Below are positions 11,019-21,387 of a stretch of DNA of 64,000 bases, piece by piece. Source of the DNA: Prunus persica (taxonomy: Eukaryota > Streptophyta > Magnoliopsida > Rosales > Rosaceae); contig NC_034016.1 of NCBI RefSeq assembly GCF_000346465.2, positions 16,404,063-16,468,062 on the forward strand, read 5' to 3'. Position 1 is the stretch's first letter; each line of letters begins with the position of its first letter. The translations under genes and the position numbers were made by a program. A model generated the notes under the pieces. That model saw only the letters and a program-made list of their open reading frames with translations. It did not search any database and was not told the DNA's origin.

Positions 11019-13345
11019 TCAATTTACACGAGGTGCTATTTGAGAAATCCTTTCATCTTCCAGAAGTTCATACGGATCAATGTATTGGGGTGGTGATATT
11101 GGCGAACTGCTTCCGTCGTGGATAAAAGTTGATCCAAAGTACTGCCCAACAACATTGGAGGATCAATATCTTACAGTTGATACAATATAAAGACTAGCAT
11201 CCCCAAACACACCCACACACACACAAGCCAACACTTCCCTAAACAAGTGTCAAGAAACTTGAAAAAATATGCTTCACAGAACAATAAGAAAGAAAGAACA
11301 GAACTCTTAAGGTCAAAAGGTCACAAGATGTTCGGGAATCACTTCCATACGCAAGTTTTTTTAGTCATTATCATTATACAATATGAACCTTGCAAACTAT
11401 TCTCTTAATAACTTTCCAACTCCTCTGAAGTATACACAGTTGAAATATGCCTTCCTATTTACAATAAGTAATGGTTTCGCCTAACATGCATCTAGCTTGA
11501 AGAAACTTCAATATCATATAAGCAGCAGTTCTTGACTATATACCAACCATGTTTCATGTATCAAACAGGTGCATAACATGTCAGACAATAACTTTTGTCT
11601 TACATCTTAACAGCTTAAACTTTTGAGAATAGCAGTAAACTAGAAAAGATTTAACATTAGTATCAAATGGAGATTCTAAGTTCGAATCCTTACACTTGTC
11701 AACCTCTCAATTTATATTGAATTCTACATGCTGGGCTCTTCAGTCGTAGGGAAAGGCCCCCTCTCATCCTAACAACTTAAGTTTTAGGGAATAATGGTAA
11801 ACTAAAAAAAATTAACAATTCTGAAGTGACTGGCATTTGCCAACAATACACAGTGAGATGTGTCTGGATGGTGCAAACATGTATAAAATTATTAACCATC
11901 AGAAGGTCAAGGAAGAAAGCTTACCAAGTAGAGAGCAGAGAAGAGTGCTACAGTTATAAGTATTAATGGCCAAAACCCCAAGAAGAATGTCCCCCCAATT
12001 GTCAGCAAGAGTCTGGCCCGAGGGATTAGCCCCTAAAAACAGATGAAGAAGTTACTGATCATTTCCTGGGACTCTTGTGAGTGTATGGTCACATGCACAA
12101 TGCAATTTAGGACCACTTGAACAAATAAGGGCAGTGAATTATGCTGAAGCTAAATATGAATTTTTGAAAGAGTAAAAACTGAACAACACTTGGTGCTACT
12201 TATCTCATGAACACATAAAAATGAATTCCATTTCATTAAAACTATTGAATTCATTTTAGGATCAACTAATCTAACACAGCCACTTCCAAGGAAAACTACG
12301 AGCAAATCATTTTATTAACCAATTATGAAATATAAGTGATTCAACCTCAAGGCCTTCACTGTTCAACTGCATGGAGCGCTCCCTTTGATTAGCTAGGCTT
12401 TTCTCAATTTCGGTTGAGACCGCATTTCTAGTTGAAAAACCTCTATCTTCTTTTCCCATCTCATCATTGGCTCCATACTCAATCCTCTCTTTTTCCTCAA
12501 GCAAAGAAGTGGGAGTCATACCCCTCCTCCTTAATTCCTTCATAAACAGTGACTCCGGAGGTTCTTCACCTGAAAGTTTGAAACATATGTTTAAACTGAG
12601 GAACATATGAATGCAACCATTCCCTTCGCATCATTTAAGAAAAGCAACTGACCCACTAAATTACTCCCAATTGGGGTTGTTTTTTGCCAAAAAATACCAC
12701 AAAAATTTCCCATTTGTTCTTAATTCATAATAATTAGTTTTTCAATTTTAACTACCTAGCAATTAACTAACTTTTCCTAGTAAATGTTAAACTGATCACT
12801 GATTTTTCATTTATAAACATTAAGGCAACATAAACTTCTTATCACTATAAGAAAGAAAATCAAAATTGGCTCCTTCACTTTTCATACACAATAACAAAAC
12901 CCATATTCAAAACCGCTCCCCCAATCTATCCATGCATGCTACTCAACCAAACCAAACAGCGGATTACTTCCAATTTCCAATTTTTCTTTCTGGTGGTTCA
13001 GAATTGGTCGCTACAGAAAACACTCATAAACAAGTCGGAATTAAACTCATAAAGCACAAATCTTTGGTTCATAAACATCCTAAATAAGAACCACAAAACA
13101 AAATTGAAATAAAAAAAAGAGAATTTGAAGAGCTTGCCATTGCTTTTGTTGTCGCCTTCTTGAGCTTTGCAGCAGACCCTTAATCTCCTTCTCAAGTAAT
13201 ATCCAGACCCCCGATAACTTGACAACCTGATAGAACTTTTCCTGGACTGGATTCCCGAGAAAACCCAGCTGGATTTTCCCTGAAAATTTGAGTGGGAAAC
13301 GGGCATAGGGGAGAGAGAGGACTTCAACATTTGAAGAGAAGCCAT
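11019..13345 (-). CDS. Chloroplast-targeted membrane protein of unknown function, GC-AG intron 1
   Basis: Four exons on the minus strand (13138-13345, 12346-12569, 11925-12032, 11019-11141) join to 220 codons. Residues 1-60 are rich in Ser, Arg and hydroxylated residues and end near LRVCCKA, a typical plastid transit peptide. The middle (GEEPPESLFMKELRRRG and onward) is charged and probably helical. Residues about 150-180 form a strong hydrophobic segment (LLLTIGGTFFLGFWPLILIT), followed by a short polar tail ending QIAPRVN. It resembles an uncharacterised plastid family found across plants. I cannot name a function. Intron 1 has a GC donor (exon ...AATG, intron GCAAGC...) and a normal AG acceptor; only this choice keeps the frame and yields NGEEPPES. 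The other introns are GT-AG. A thylakoid or envelope location is inference. Confidence 0.85.
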
Positions 13346-13689
13346 CTCAATGAGAAAATAATTTCATTTCGTTGCCGATAGCTAAACCAAAAAAAAAGAA
13401 CTGATTTTTCTTGAGAGCGAAAGCTTTGTTCTAGAGTAGAGTAGAGGTGAAGAAGCAAGTGGTGACAAGGGGTGCTGGTGTATTTTAGTGGCAGAAAGTT
13501 GTTGGTGCCTAACTTGCGCGGGAGATGGCGTGGGCTGCTTCTTGTGGCTGAAACTTGCGGTCAGAGAGAGAGACTGACATTATTCACTATTTTTTTACCC
13601 TTAAGCTATATGTGCACCAATCTTCTTGTATTCTCTCATTTCTTCATGACATGTGTCATTTTTTTTGTTATTTTCTTTAGACTTAAAGG

Positions 13690-15142
13690 GATGTATTCAA
13701 TTAAGATTTTAAAAAAGTTTAAAATTTTGGATGTATTCAATTCATATTTCAATTGATATTAAAAAAATACATCAAAATTTACGTGTATTCAATTATGACT
13801 TTTTAAAAGTTAAACAAAATTTAGGTATATTCAAAAAGTAATTTATTTTGAAGGAATTAATAAGTTGTCCGATTTCGTTAGAAATTAAAGTGGTAAGTAT
13901 AAATACAAAAGGCTCTGACAAATCTTATGTCAACCCTAAAAACTTCGAACGTACTCTACGCTTTCCAATCGTTGAACGTGTATGCTTGTCAAGTGGAGAT
14001 AAAAAATCTTTTCTCTTTTCATATATGTATGATCTTTCATCGTATGTTTGAATATTTGTTCTTGCTGCACATCACCATATATCAATGAACGATAGCATAT
14101 GTATCGATGTACATCATAATATGAACAGTATATGAACAGTTGCTGCTTGAATAGTTGTTGTTGTTGCCATCAGATATAGATGAACATCAACGTATTTGTT
14201 GCTGTACATCAAACAAGTTTTCTACGCTTTTTCAACTTTTCCTTTTCTTTTTTTTTAAGTCTCATATATAAGGTTTAGGATTACTGTTATTATTACTAGC
14301 CTCTCTGCACGCGCTTCTGCGCAGGAGAGAGGTTTTTTTAATAAAAAATTTTAATTTATTTTAGAATTAAAAAAGATAATGAATATTTGTGTTTCATAAA
14401 AATAGGACCCATTATCTGAATTTTCTTTTAATTTTAATTTTTTTAATACGAAAAATTGTGAATTTACCATATTATCCTCATTTAATTAATAATTTCAATT
14501 CTTAATGTTTGCATTAACCAAGGGCATTTTTTGGTATTTTGAATGTTTCACCATTTTCTGCCTTTTGCTTTATATATATAGATTATTTTTGGTTGCTGTT
14601 ATTATTATTATTATTTTTTAATTGCTGTTAATATATATATATATATATTTTTTGGTTTCTGTACATTATATCATACTTCTTCATCGATCTATAGTCATTC
14701 TTTTTCTTGTTTTGTACAATATCTATATATATCTAGTCTATGCCAAAACAAAAAGGAAAAATTATCTTCATATATAAGTGAAGGAAAAACACCTTATAAC
14801 CCATGGACCTCAAAAGAGAGATTCTTTTTCTTTTCATTAATGGTATTTTATTTTAATCTATATATTTATTTACAATGTTACATGTGCGCTTCAGTTTTTT
14901 TTGTTATTAATGGAGATGGAATAAGTAGATGCAGTACTATTGAAGGAAAAAATCGAGAAAGAAAAAGAAGAAGAGGAAATGGACGACGAAGAATTAGAGA
15001 GACATGATAAACAACCCCCACAAAAAAAAAAAAAAACCATTTTAGAACTCTAATAAGCTCTTTTAAAATCTATGATAAAACTTACTTAAACGGGTAATAA
15101 CTCCGTTTAACTCTTTTAAAATCTTAATTGAATACACCTCCT
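13690..15142. mobile_element. TIR DNA transposon remnant (non-autonomous)
   Basis: A 24-base sequence starting GTATTCAATTAAGATTTTAA at about 13693 recurs inverted at about 15113-15136, giving matching ends of a roughly 1.45-kb AT-rich element. Another copy of the same terminus lies at 40340-40370. No transposase is encoded. A Helitron (14296-14582) is nested inside. The target duplication was not resolved, so the superfamily is open. Confidence 0.6.
14296..14582 (-). mobile_element. Non-autonomous Helitron, 287 bp
   Basis: Read on the minus strand, the element starts TCTATATATATAAAGC after an A (14583), ends with an imperfect GC-rich hairpin (CCTCTCTCCTGCGC ... GCGTGCAGAGAGG) and terminates CTAG, followed by a T (14295). 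The 5' TC, the terminal hairpin, the 3' CTRR (here CTAG) and insertion between A and T are the diagnostic features of Helitrons. There are no inverted repeats, no target duplication and no coding sequence. Hairpin and CTAG are nearly adjacent, closer than the usual 10-12 bases. Confidence 0.78.
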
Positions 15143-15749
15143 TTAAAACAATGCCAAACAACCTACCTTTTGTTTTCCATATTTACCCTTATTTGATGTA
15201 TTGACTTTACTTTAATTTATTAAATTTTTTACAGCTTTCTTAATACTTTGTAAAAAATTATTATATTCATTTATTAAATATTAAAAAATCAAAATAAAAA
15301 ACCTATCTCAAGTCGTCCCCAGCACCTCCATCTTCCCCACCATCTCCTTAACGCCACCCATCCCCACCACACCCCACCCTACCATACCTTACCCTCTCCT
15401 CACCACCTCCCTATACTCTCTTCCTTCTCTCTCCCTCTTTTTCTCTCTTCCCTCAATCTCTCTTCAAATGAAACCAAGACCAAAGGCAGACCTAAGCCTA
15501 GAGGAACATTTATGAAATATTAAACAAGGTCTTATTATTATAGGTTTATTCCTATTCAAATAAATATTAGCCCATTGCACCAAATAAATATAGCCCACAC
15601 ATTCATTGTTTTTCTTTTTTTTAAATAAATTAATAATAGCCCAATCTAAATAAAGTAAACAATAGCTCAATCCTCTATTTAAAATAAGCTTACTCTGAAA
15701 GCATATAGGAAATAATAAACGTCAATCCAATCCAAACCTATATAAATTT

Positions 15750-15801
15750 GATTAGAAGCAAAACTCACGCTAAGGCTCTACCAACTTGAGCTATTCTAAT
15801 C
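15750..15801 (-). other. tRNA-like relic (D-arm and acceptor-stem halves only)
   Basis: On the minus strand, GATTAGA and TCTAATC could pair as a 7-bp acceptor stem around a tRNA-type D arm (AGCTCAAGTTGGTAGAGC, with a GCTC/GAGC stem and an intact A box). Only 52 bases separate the ends, so the T arm and most of the anticodon arm are missing. It cannot be a working tRNA and is probably the head of a SINE or a decayed tRNA copy. Confidence 0.5.
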
Positions 15802-16373
15802 GTACTGATATTGGGCTACACCAACATAGAGCAAACATAAAAAAATTTCTTCTAGCCACCCAAAACACCATATTTGAACCTTGAGAGCCTAGAGGAAATA
15901 GTTTTCCTCCTCTGAAAAATTGTACCAACCTATCTTGAGTGGGTTGTTCAATCTTGCTATGTTTTTCTTTTAATATATATGTATATATATTCAATTTCCA
16001 ATTTTAATTGTTGTTGTTAAGTTTTTATGATTTAGGGTTTGAGTGAAAACTTTTGGAGATTGTTAATATATGTTTTATTTTTGCAACTTGAATTATTAAT
16101 TAGCATATATGATCTAGTATTTTTGGGGAATCAACTTATTGTATTCTTGTTGATGAAGCAAAAGATGCATATAATCAGTGGCGAGGCTATGCAAAGGGCA
16201 GGCTAGGTGCCTGGCCCAGCCTGCCCAACCCAAAATTTTTCAAAAAAAAAGAAGACCTATATGTGTTATAATCCCAGTCTAAAAATAAAAAGAATTAAAA
16301 ACAAACCATACCCATATGTTGCCCGTCCATGTGGTTCCATCTTTTCTATCCTTCTCTTTGGCCATTAGACTAC

Positions 16374-16380
<7 letters not shown>

Positions 16381-16426
<46 letters not shown>
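16381..16426. repeat. (TC)n microsatellite
   Basis: 23 perfect TC units lie inside the degraded hAT element. Confidence 0.97.
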
Positions 16427-16429
<3 letters not shown>

Positions 16430-16929
16430 TTGTTACCAGACAGCAGCAGCAAGTTTCTCTCTTTTTTTTTTTGGGCCAAATTCTTCCTCTATTGGCTACA
16501 TCTTCTATTATCTTGGGTGGGCAACTTGGCAACAACATCTTCTCCTCTCCTTTTGTCACCAACAAGGTATTATTCTCATTCTCTCCTTTGCTATATATCT
16601 TTAATTATAGTTTTAATTTAAAATTGAGTATTCTAGGGTTTAATTAGGGATGAATTATAATTTTGAGATTTTGTTGAAATTAATTAGGGCTTTGATTAGG
16701 GATGAATTATTCTAAAACTTTAATTTGAGATTTTGTTAAAATTGAGTATTCTAGGGTTTAATTATGGATGAATTATAATTTTTGGTTTGGTTTTGTTGAG
16801 ATGCTATTATGAGAATTTGTTTGATTTTTTGTTGGTATATGTGATTTTTTTTTTTCTAATTCATAGGCTATCTTTTATTATGTCGGATCACAATCGGAAT
16901 CCCAAGAGAATAAAGATGTTATAGATTGC

Positions 16930-17454
16930 ATGTTGAGGGAGTTAAATGATAGATTTCAGGAGCAAACAGTTAAACTTCTTACCCTTAGCTCATCATTGGA
17001 TCCTCATAATTCCTTCAAGTCATTTAATATTGAGCATATATGTAAACTTGCCGAGAAATTCTATCCTGCTGATTTCCTTCCACATGAGTTGAAAGCTTTA
17101 GAAACAGAGCTCATGTATTTTCAAAATGATATACATAGCCTTCCTTGCTTTAAGGAAACCACTACTCTTCCTCAGTTATGTCAACAATTGGTGGAAACAA
17201 CTTTGGCAGGAAACTATGTTTTCCTTGATAGGTTGATTCGGTTGGTGTTGACCCTTCCTGTTTCTACAACAACAATAGAACAAACTTTCTCATGTATGAG
17301 AATTATTAAGAATCGACTTTGAAGCACCTTAGCTGATAAATTTCTTGCTGACTGTATGATCCTCCACATTGAGAGAGAGTTTGCAAATAATATCGATAAT
17401 GCATTGATAATTGAGGAATTTAAGAGTTCCAAGCCTCGCAGTGTTAAATTTTAG
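16930..17454 (+). pseudogene. hAT transposase C-terminal fragment (DUF4371/TTF-type family)
   Basis: The frame reads [17 protein letters not shown], then a segment ending in the hAT dimerisation motif [16 protein letters not shown], and continues past an in-frame TGA at 17320-17322 (probably a CGA arginine codon after C-to-T change) through TLADKFLADCMILH to a TAG at 17452-17454. The N-terminal zinc finger and catalytic core are missing. The family resembles the ZMYM1-like transposases abundant in plants. It is dead by truncation and nonsense. Confidence 0.88.
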
Positions 17455-18474
17455 ATTTAAATAGTGTTCTTTTCTATTGCATTGCATTTACTTTTGGTTT
17501 TAGTTTTAGATTTTGTATTTGTTGAACTTTTATTTATGGATAGAGATGCATTTGAGGGTAAGGCTCATTATGTCCCCCATGACTAGATGTATCTTTTTAT
17601 GTTTATTAATGAAATTCACTCGTACCGTCGAGTTTTGTATGTAAGTTTTGCCCAACCGGCTTTTTAATCCTGGAACCACTACTGCATCTAATAGAGAGCA
17701 AACGGTCATTGTTTTAAGATTTGTTGATAAGGATGGTTTTGTACGAGAACCTTTTTTTGAGATTGTTTGGTATTTATTTATATTTTGTACTTCTTTGTGT
17801 TATATTTGCTCGTAATATGGCTTTGTTTGATTTATAAAATTTTATTTGCATTTTTGTTTCAACAGAAAAAAGGCTTATAATATATCTCCTCTATAAAAAA
17901 TAAAAAAAATTTAGCCTACTCCTATAAAAATTCATGGATCCACCATTGACCAAGACCCTACAAGTTTTGACTACGATAAGAACACCCTCAAGGCCATGGC
18001 AAGCATTGGCCATTATATTAAATTCCGGTTTGAGGACCATCACCAAGCACCACCAACAACAACCACCCATCCCAAATTTAAAAATCTCACCTTAATTGCA
18101 AACTTTAATATGAGAAATAAACAAAATGATTTTGATGGATTTTGATTTTGATTTTGATTTATTTATTTTTTTTGGGTGGGAGATGTCATGTTGTTTTGGG
18201 TGTGAAGGTCTGGCTCTCTCAAATGATGAGAATGAGGGTTGGATTTGGGGCTGCAAGTCTGTGATTATTTGAAGAGAGAGAAAGTTGTAAAAAAAATAAT
18301 TGACTGAATTGAAGTAAACAATAAAGTCAATACATCAAATAAGGGTAATATATAGAAAACAAAAGGTAGATTGTTTTATATATTAATGGCATTGTTTCAA
18401 GTGCAAAGAAAATGACACATGTCATGAGGGAAAGAGAGAAAGTTCAAAAAAGAAGGTTACTAGCATTCCCCTAT

Positions 18475-18729
18475 GAATAATGTTACTCTTACCATATTTT
18501 TATACCACATTCATATACCATCTTATGTAGCCGCTGAGGTGGACAGTCACATCAATTAAAATTATTTAATATTTTCTTTTCTTTTATGATTTATTCTAGT
18601 ATTTATTTTTCTAATTGTTTTAATTAAAATACACTTCATTGATTTAATTGATGTGGCATAGAATATGGACATACCACATCATGTGGTATAAAAATGTGGG
18701 ATAAAAATATAGTAAGTGTAGCATTACTC
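18475..18729. mobile_element. MITE with perfect 9-bp target duplication
   Basis: The ends are GAATAATGTTACTCTTACC (left) and the inverse of GAGTAATGCTACACTTAC (right). Both continue inward with ATATTTTTATNCCACA, so the TIRs are about 40 bp. Perfect 9-bp direct repeats TTCCCCTAT lie at 18466-18474 and 18730-18738. Size 255 bp, no coding. The 9-bp duplication fits a Mutator-like origin. Confidence 0.88.
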
Positions 18730-18739
18730 TTCCCCTATA

Positions 18740-20030
18740 TTCACAAGCTTCAGACAATTCTAAGCCATCATTTGATGATTTTTAGAGAATGTCATGAATA
18801 AATTTAAAATATAATAACTAAGATGTGGAAAAAAAAAAATTAATGTTATATAAGAACAATAATAATGTATGTGGGAGACACATACATCATCATCATCATG
18901 TGAAACATGAGTTATATCAAATACGGACAAAGTGAGACAAATATGTAATAAGACTCATGTGTAAAGTAAATAACAAATAAGTGTCGTTATTTATGCCATA
19001 TTTACTAATCACACTGTTTATTATCTTCTTAGCATAGGAGAATTTTTATATATATGAATTGAGAGGCAATCTGTAATGTGATCAGCAAATATCATGTAAT
19101 TAGCATTATTGATCATTATTAATAATTGAATAAGAAAAGCGATTCTAATGTCAAAATTACGTTGTATTGTAATATGATAATGTATTCGCCTCACAAATAC
19201 AAAAGAATCAAATCTAGGTTTGTGTTTCTAGCATTGTCACTTAAGCTAGAGCTAAGAGTGGTTTCAAGTTGTTAACTTAGATACTCTCCTCATAAGCCTT
19301 TTAATTCTAAAAATAAATTTTAAATTCGAGCTTTAACTTGCATTGAAGCTCCGAAAGAGAATGCATCTAAAAAAGAAAGACATTGTGGACTAGAAGCCAA
19401 CACAGGCGGGAAATAATATCATTACTTTTGGCCTTTTCTAGTCACATGATATCATCTTACACGCCAAGGATTTCTTTCCTGTTTATTCCAGGAAAGTGGC
19501 AATATATGCGGTCCAACAATTCCTTGACTTTTAATGAAAATGACAAAAATGGGTCTGAATCTACAACAATGAACACTAATGCATTGTCAGTGATGGCCCC
19601 TCCTCAATCGTAAATAAATTCATGGGAGACTTTGGAAAAGCCCAAAGGAGAGAGAAAATTTTTAAAAGAAGCCAAAATGGACAAAATTGCCCTTATTTAT
19701 TTTTTGATTTCCTAATGAATCCTTTACATTTGCATGTCTTTTGTTTGAAAGTTGAGAGGTTTTTCTGTCTTTTTTGAAAAAAACATTTCACAAAAGAGTT
19801 GAAAGAAGCTTATATTAAATGGGGAGGATATATAGGTCTGCGCGTATAGGCTAAGAGCCTCTCACAATGACTCAAGTTTTTGTTATGTTTTGCAAAATGG
19901 GTTGGAGTTGGATGTAAGCAAGAAATTTGAGATTCTTTCTTGCTGCAAAAGCAAGTATTACGATACGTTATAATCATCTTATGTTACCAGACAGCCTCGT
20001 AAGACAACGTATAAGTATGTGAAATCTGTA
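18740..20030. other. Gene-free AT-rich stretch
   Basis: It contains scattered low-complexity AT runs and a few chance open frames (for example 19383-19613) with no family resemblance. No structured element was resolved. Confidence 0.45.
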
Positions 20031-20149
20031 AAATGATTAGATTTCTTTAGACTTCAATACTTGGAAGCGAAAGCTAGCCGCGGGCTGAGATTACAGTCAA
20101 AACTATCCAAAGCATCTCCATAGAAAACCAAAGTAAATTTTGGAAGCTA

Positions 20150-20320
20150 ACATTCTTCAAGAACTTGGGCTTCTTCTCAAGCTCCTTGCTAGACTGCATC
20201 AATCTTTGTCAAGGGCTCACCAGACTTAACAGCAATGTGGGAGGAGTGGCAGTCAAGAAATGGTGCTTGTCTATTTCTAATATGGTCAAGGTAGCTGATC
20301 AAGTTGATAACCTGAGATCG
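20150..20320 (-). pseudogene. eEF1A-derived fragment, copy 1
   Basis: Minus-strand translation gives RSQVIN, then IRNRQAPFLDCHSSHIAVKS and TKIDAV before a stop. This matches the eEF1A domain III segment around SQVI...APVLDCHTSHIAVKF...LTKID. The reading frame shifts after TKID. Only about 55 codons are recognisable and no upstream GTPase domain is present. Confidence 0.75.
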
Positions 20321-20619
20321 AGGAAAATGGATAATGAAAATGCATAACAGATTGTTTTAGAGGAACTGAGTTTTGATTTCATGTGGCGTCACGGTCATAG
20401 GTATAGCAGATGAGATGTTAGCATTTCTATATAACTTTTTACTTTTATTTTTATGTAACTTTGGGCGAAAAACTAATTGCTTTTAACCTCTCGAGCTACA
20501 ACAAAACAACACAACACAGGCTTGTCTGCTCAACTCCTCCACTATCCTTGGAAGCAAAGCCTGGGCTCAGGGTGTGAAACCAGTCAAGACATCTAGAACC
20601 CAAAATAAGAATTGGCCGG

Positions 20620-20802
20620 CACAATTCTCTGAGGACTTGAGTTCCTTCTCAAGCTTCTTCTTACCAGACAGCCTATCAGTAATCTTTGTGAAGAAATCAC
20701 CACACTTAACAGCAAGGTGGGAGGAATGGCAGTCAAGAAATGGAGCTTTTCTATTTCTAATCTGACGAAACTGGCTGATGTTGATGACCTGAGATCGATG
20801 TA
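20620..20802 (-). pseudogene. eEF1A-derived fragment, copy 2 (best preserved)
   Basis: One open minus-strand frame reads RSQVIN, KAPFLDCHSSHLAVK, FTKITDRLSGKKKLEKELK and SSENCAG, collinear with the eEF1A domain III stretch that runs from SQVI through LDCHTSHIAVKF and [20 protein letters not shown]. After this it diverges completely. It is far too short and too diverged to be functional. Confidence 0.8.
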
Positions 20803-21079
20803 ATAAAAGGAAAATGAAATACATAATAGATTATTTTAGAGAAATTAATTTAGTTTTGATTTCATGCTTATCTGCAAAGTGATTAGGTTTCTTTAGACTT
20901 AAGACTTTGTAGCAACAAAGGATAAAGTAAACGAGTCCACAACAAAACACAGCTTCTTTGTCCGCTCAACTGCTCCTCCACTATCCTTTAAGCAAAGGCT
21001 AGTTGCTGGCTCTGATAATAGTCAAAAGTACCGTCCAGAAAACTTTGAAACAGAAAATTAATAAAGTTTCGTCAACCCC

Positions 21080-21216
21080 ACCATTCTTCAGGGGCTTAGG
21101 CCCTCCTCAAGCTTCTTACCAGACACAGACAGCCTATCAATAACCTTTGTAAAAAGACCTCACCACACTTAACAGCAAGGTGGGAGATGTGGCAGTCAAG
21201 AACTGGAGAGTGTCTA
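21080..21216 (-). pseudogene. eEF1A-derived fragment, copy 3
   Basis: The most decayed of the three tandem copies. PVLDCHISHLAVKCGE is readable, followed after frameshifts by pieces of the Lys-rich segment. Flanking sequence shared with copies 1 and 2 (for example TTTCTTTAGACTT upstream and CTCCTCCACTATCCTT within) shows the copies arose by tandem duplication of a unit of roughly 400 bp. Confidence 0.65.
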
Positions 21217-21387
21217 AACAAAAGTTAGGATTTTCTTTTACTAAATACAAAATCCAAAGCTTGAAAACACAACCTAGGGTGCTAGTAAATTGCAGATACG
21301 TCTACTATAGTACTTCCATGGACTCAAAGATTCTATTATTACTTTGTCTTTTTTAATATATTACCTTGAACAAAAAAACAGTTCCTC

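Larger units (their letters stand above)
16176..17948 (+). mobile_element. hAT-type DNA transposon, degraded
   Basis: The left end reads CAGTGGCGAGGCTATG and the right end closes with GGATCCACCATTG, so the outer bases (CAGTGGCG and CAATGGTGG in inverse) resemble the short TIRs of plant hAT elements carrying zinc-finger/hAT transposases. Inside is only the C-terminal part of a transposase (16930-17454). No 8-bp target duplication is visible at these borders, so the ends may be a few bases off. A long (TC)n tract lies at 16381-16426. Confidence 0.65.

Noticed and set aside
15750..15801. Functional tRNA gene
   Set aside because: The T arm and a complete anticodon arm are missing and the total length is about 52 bases. 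It is kept only as a relic.
16930..17454. Domesticated hAT transposase gene
   Set aside because: The frame lacks its N-terminus and has an in-frame TGA, so it is simply decayed.
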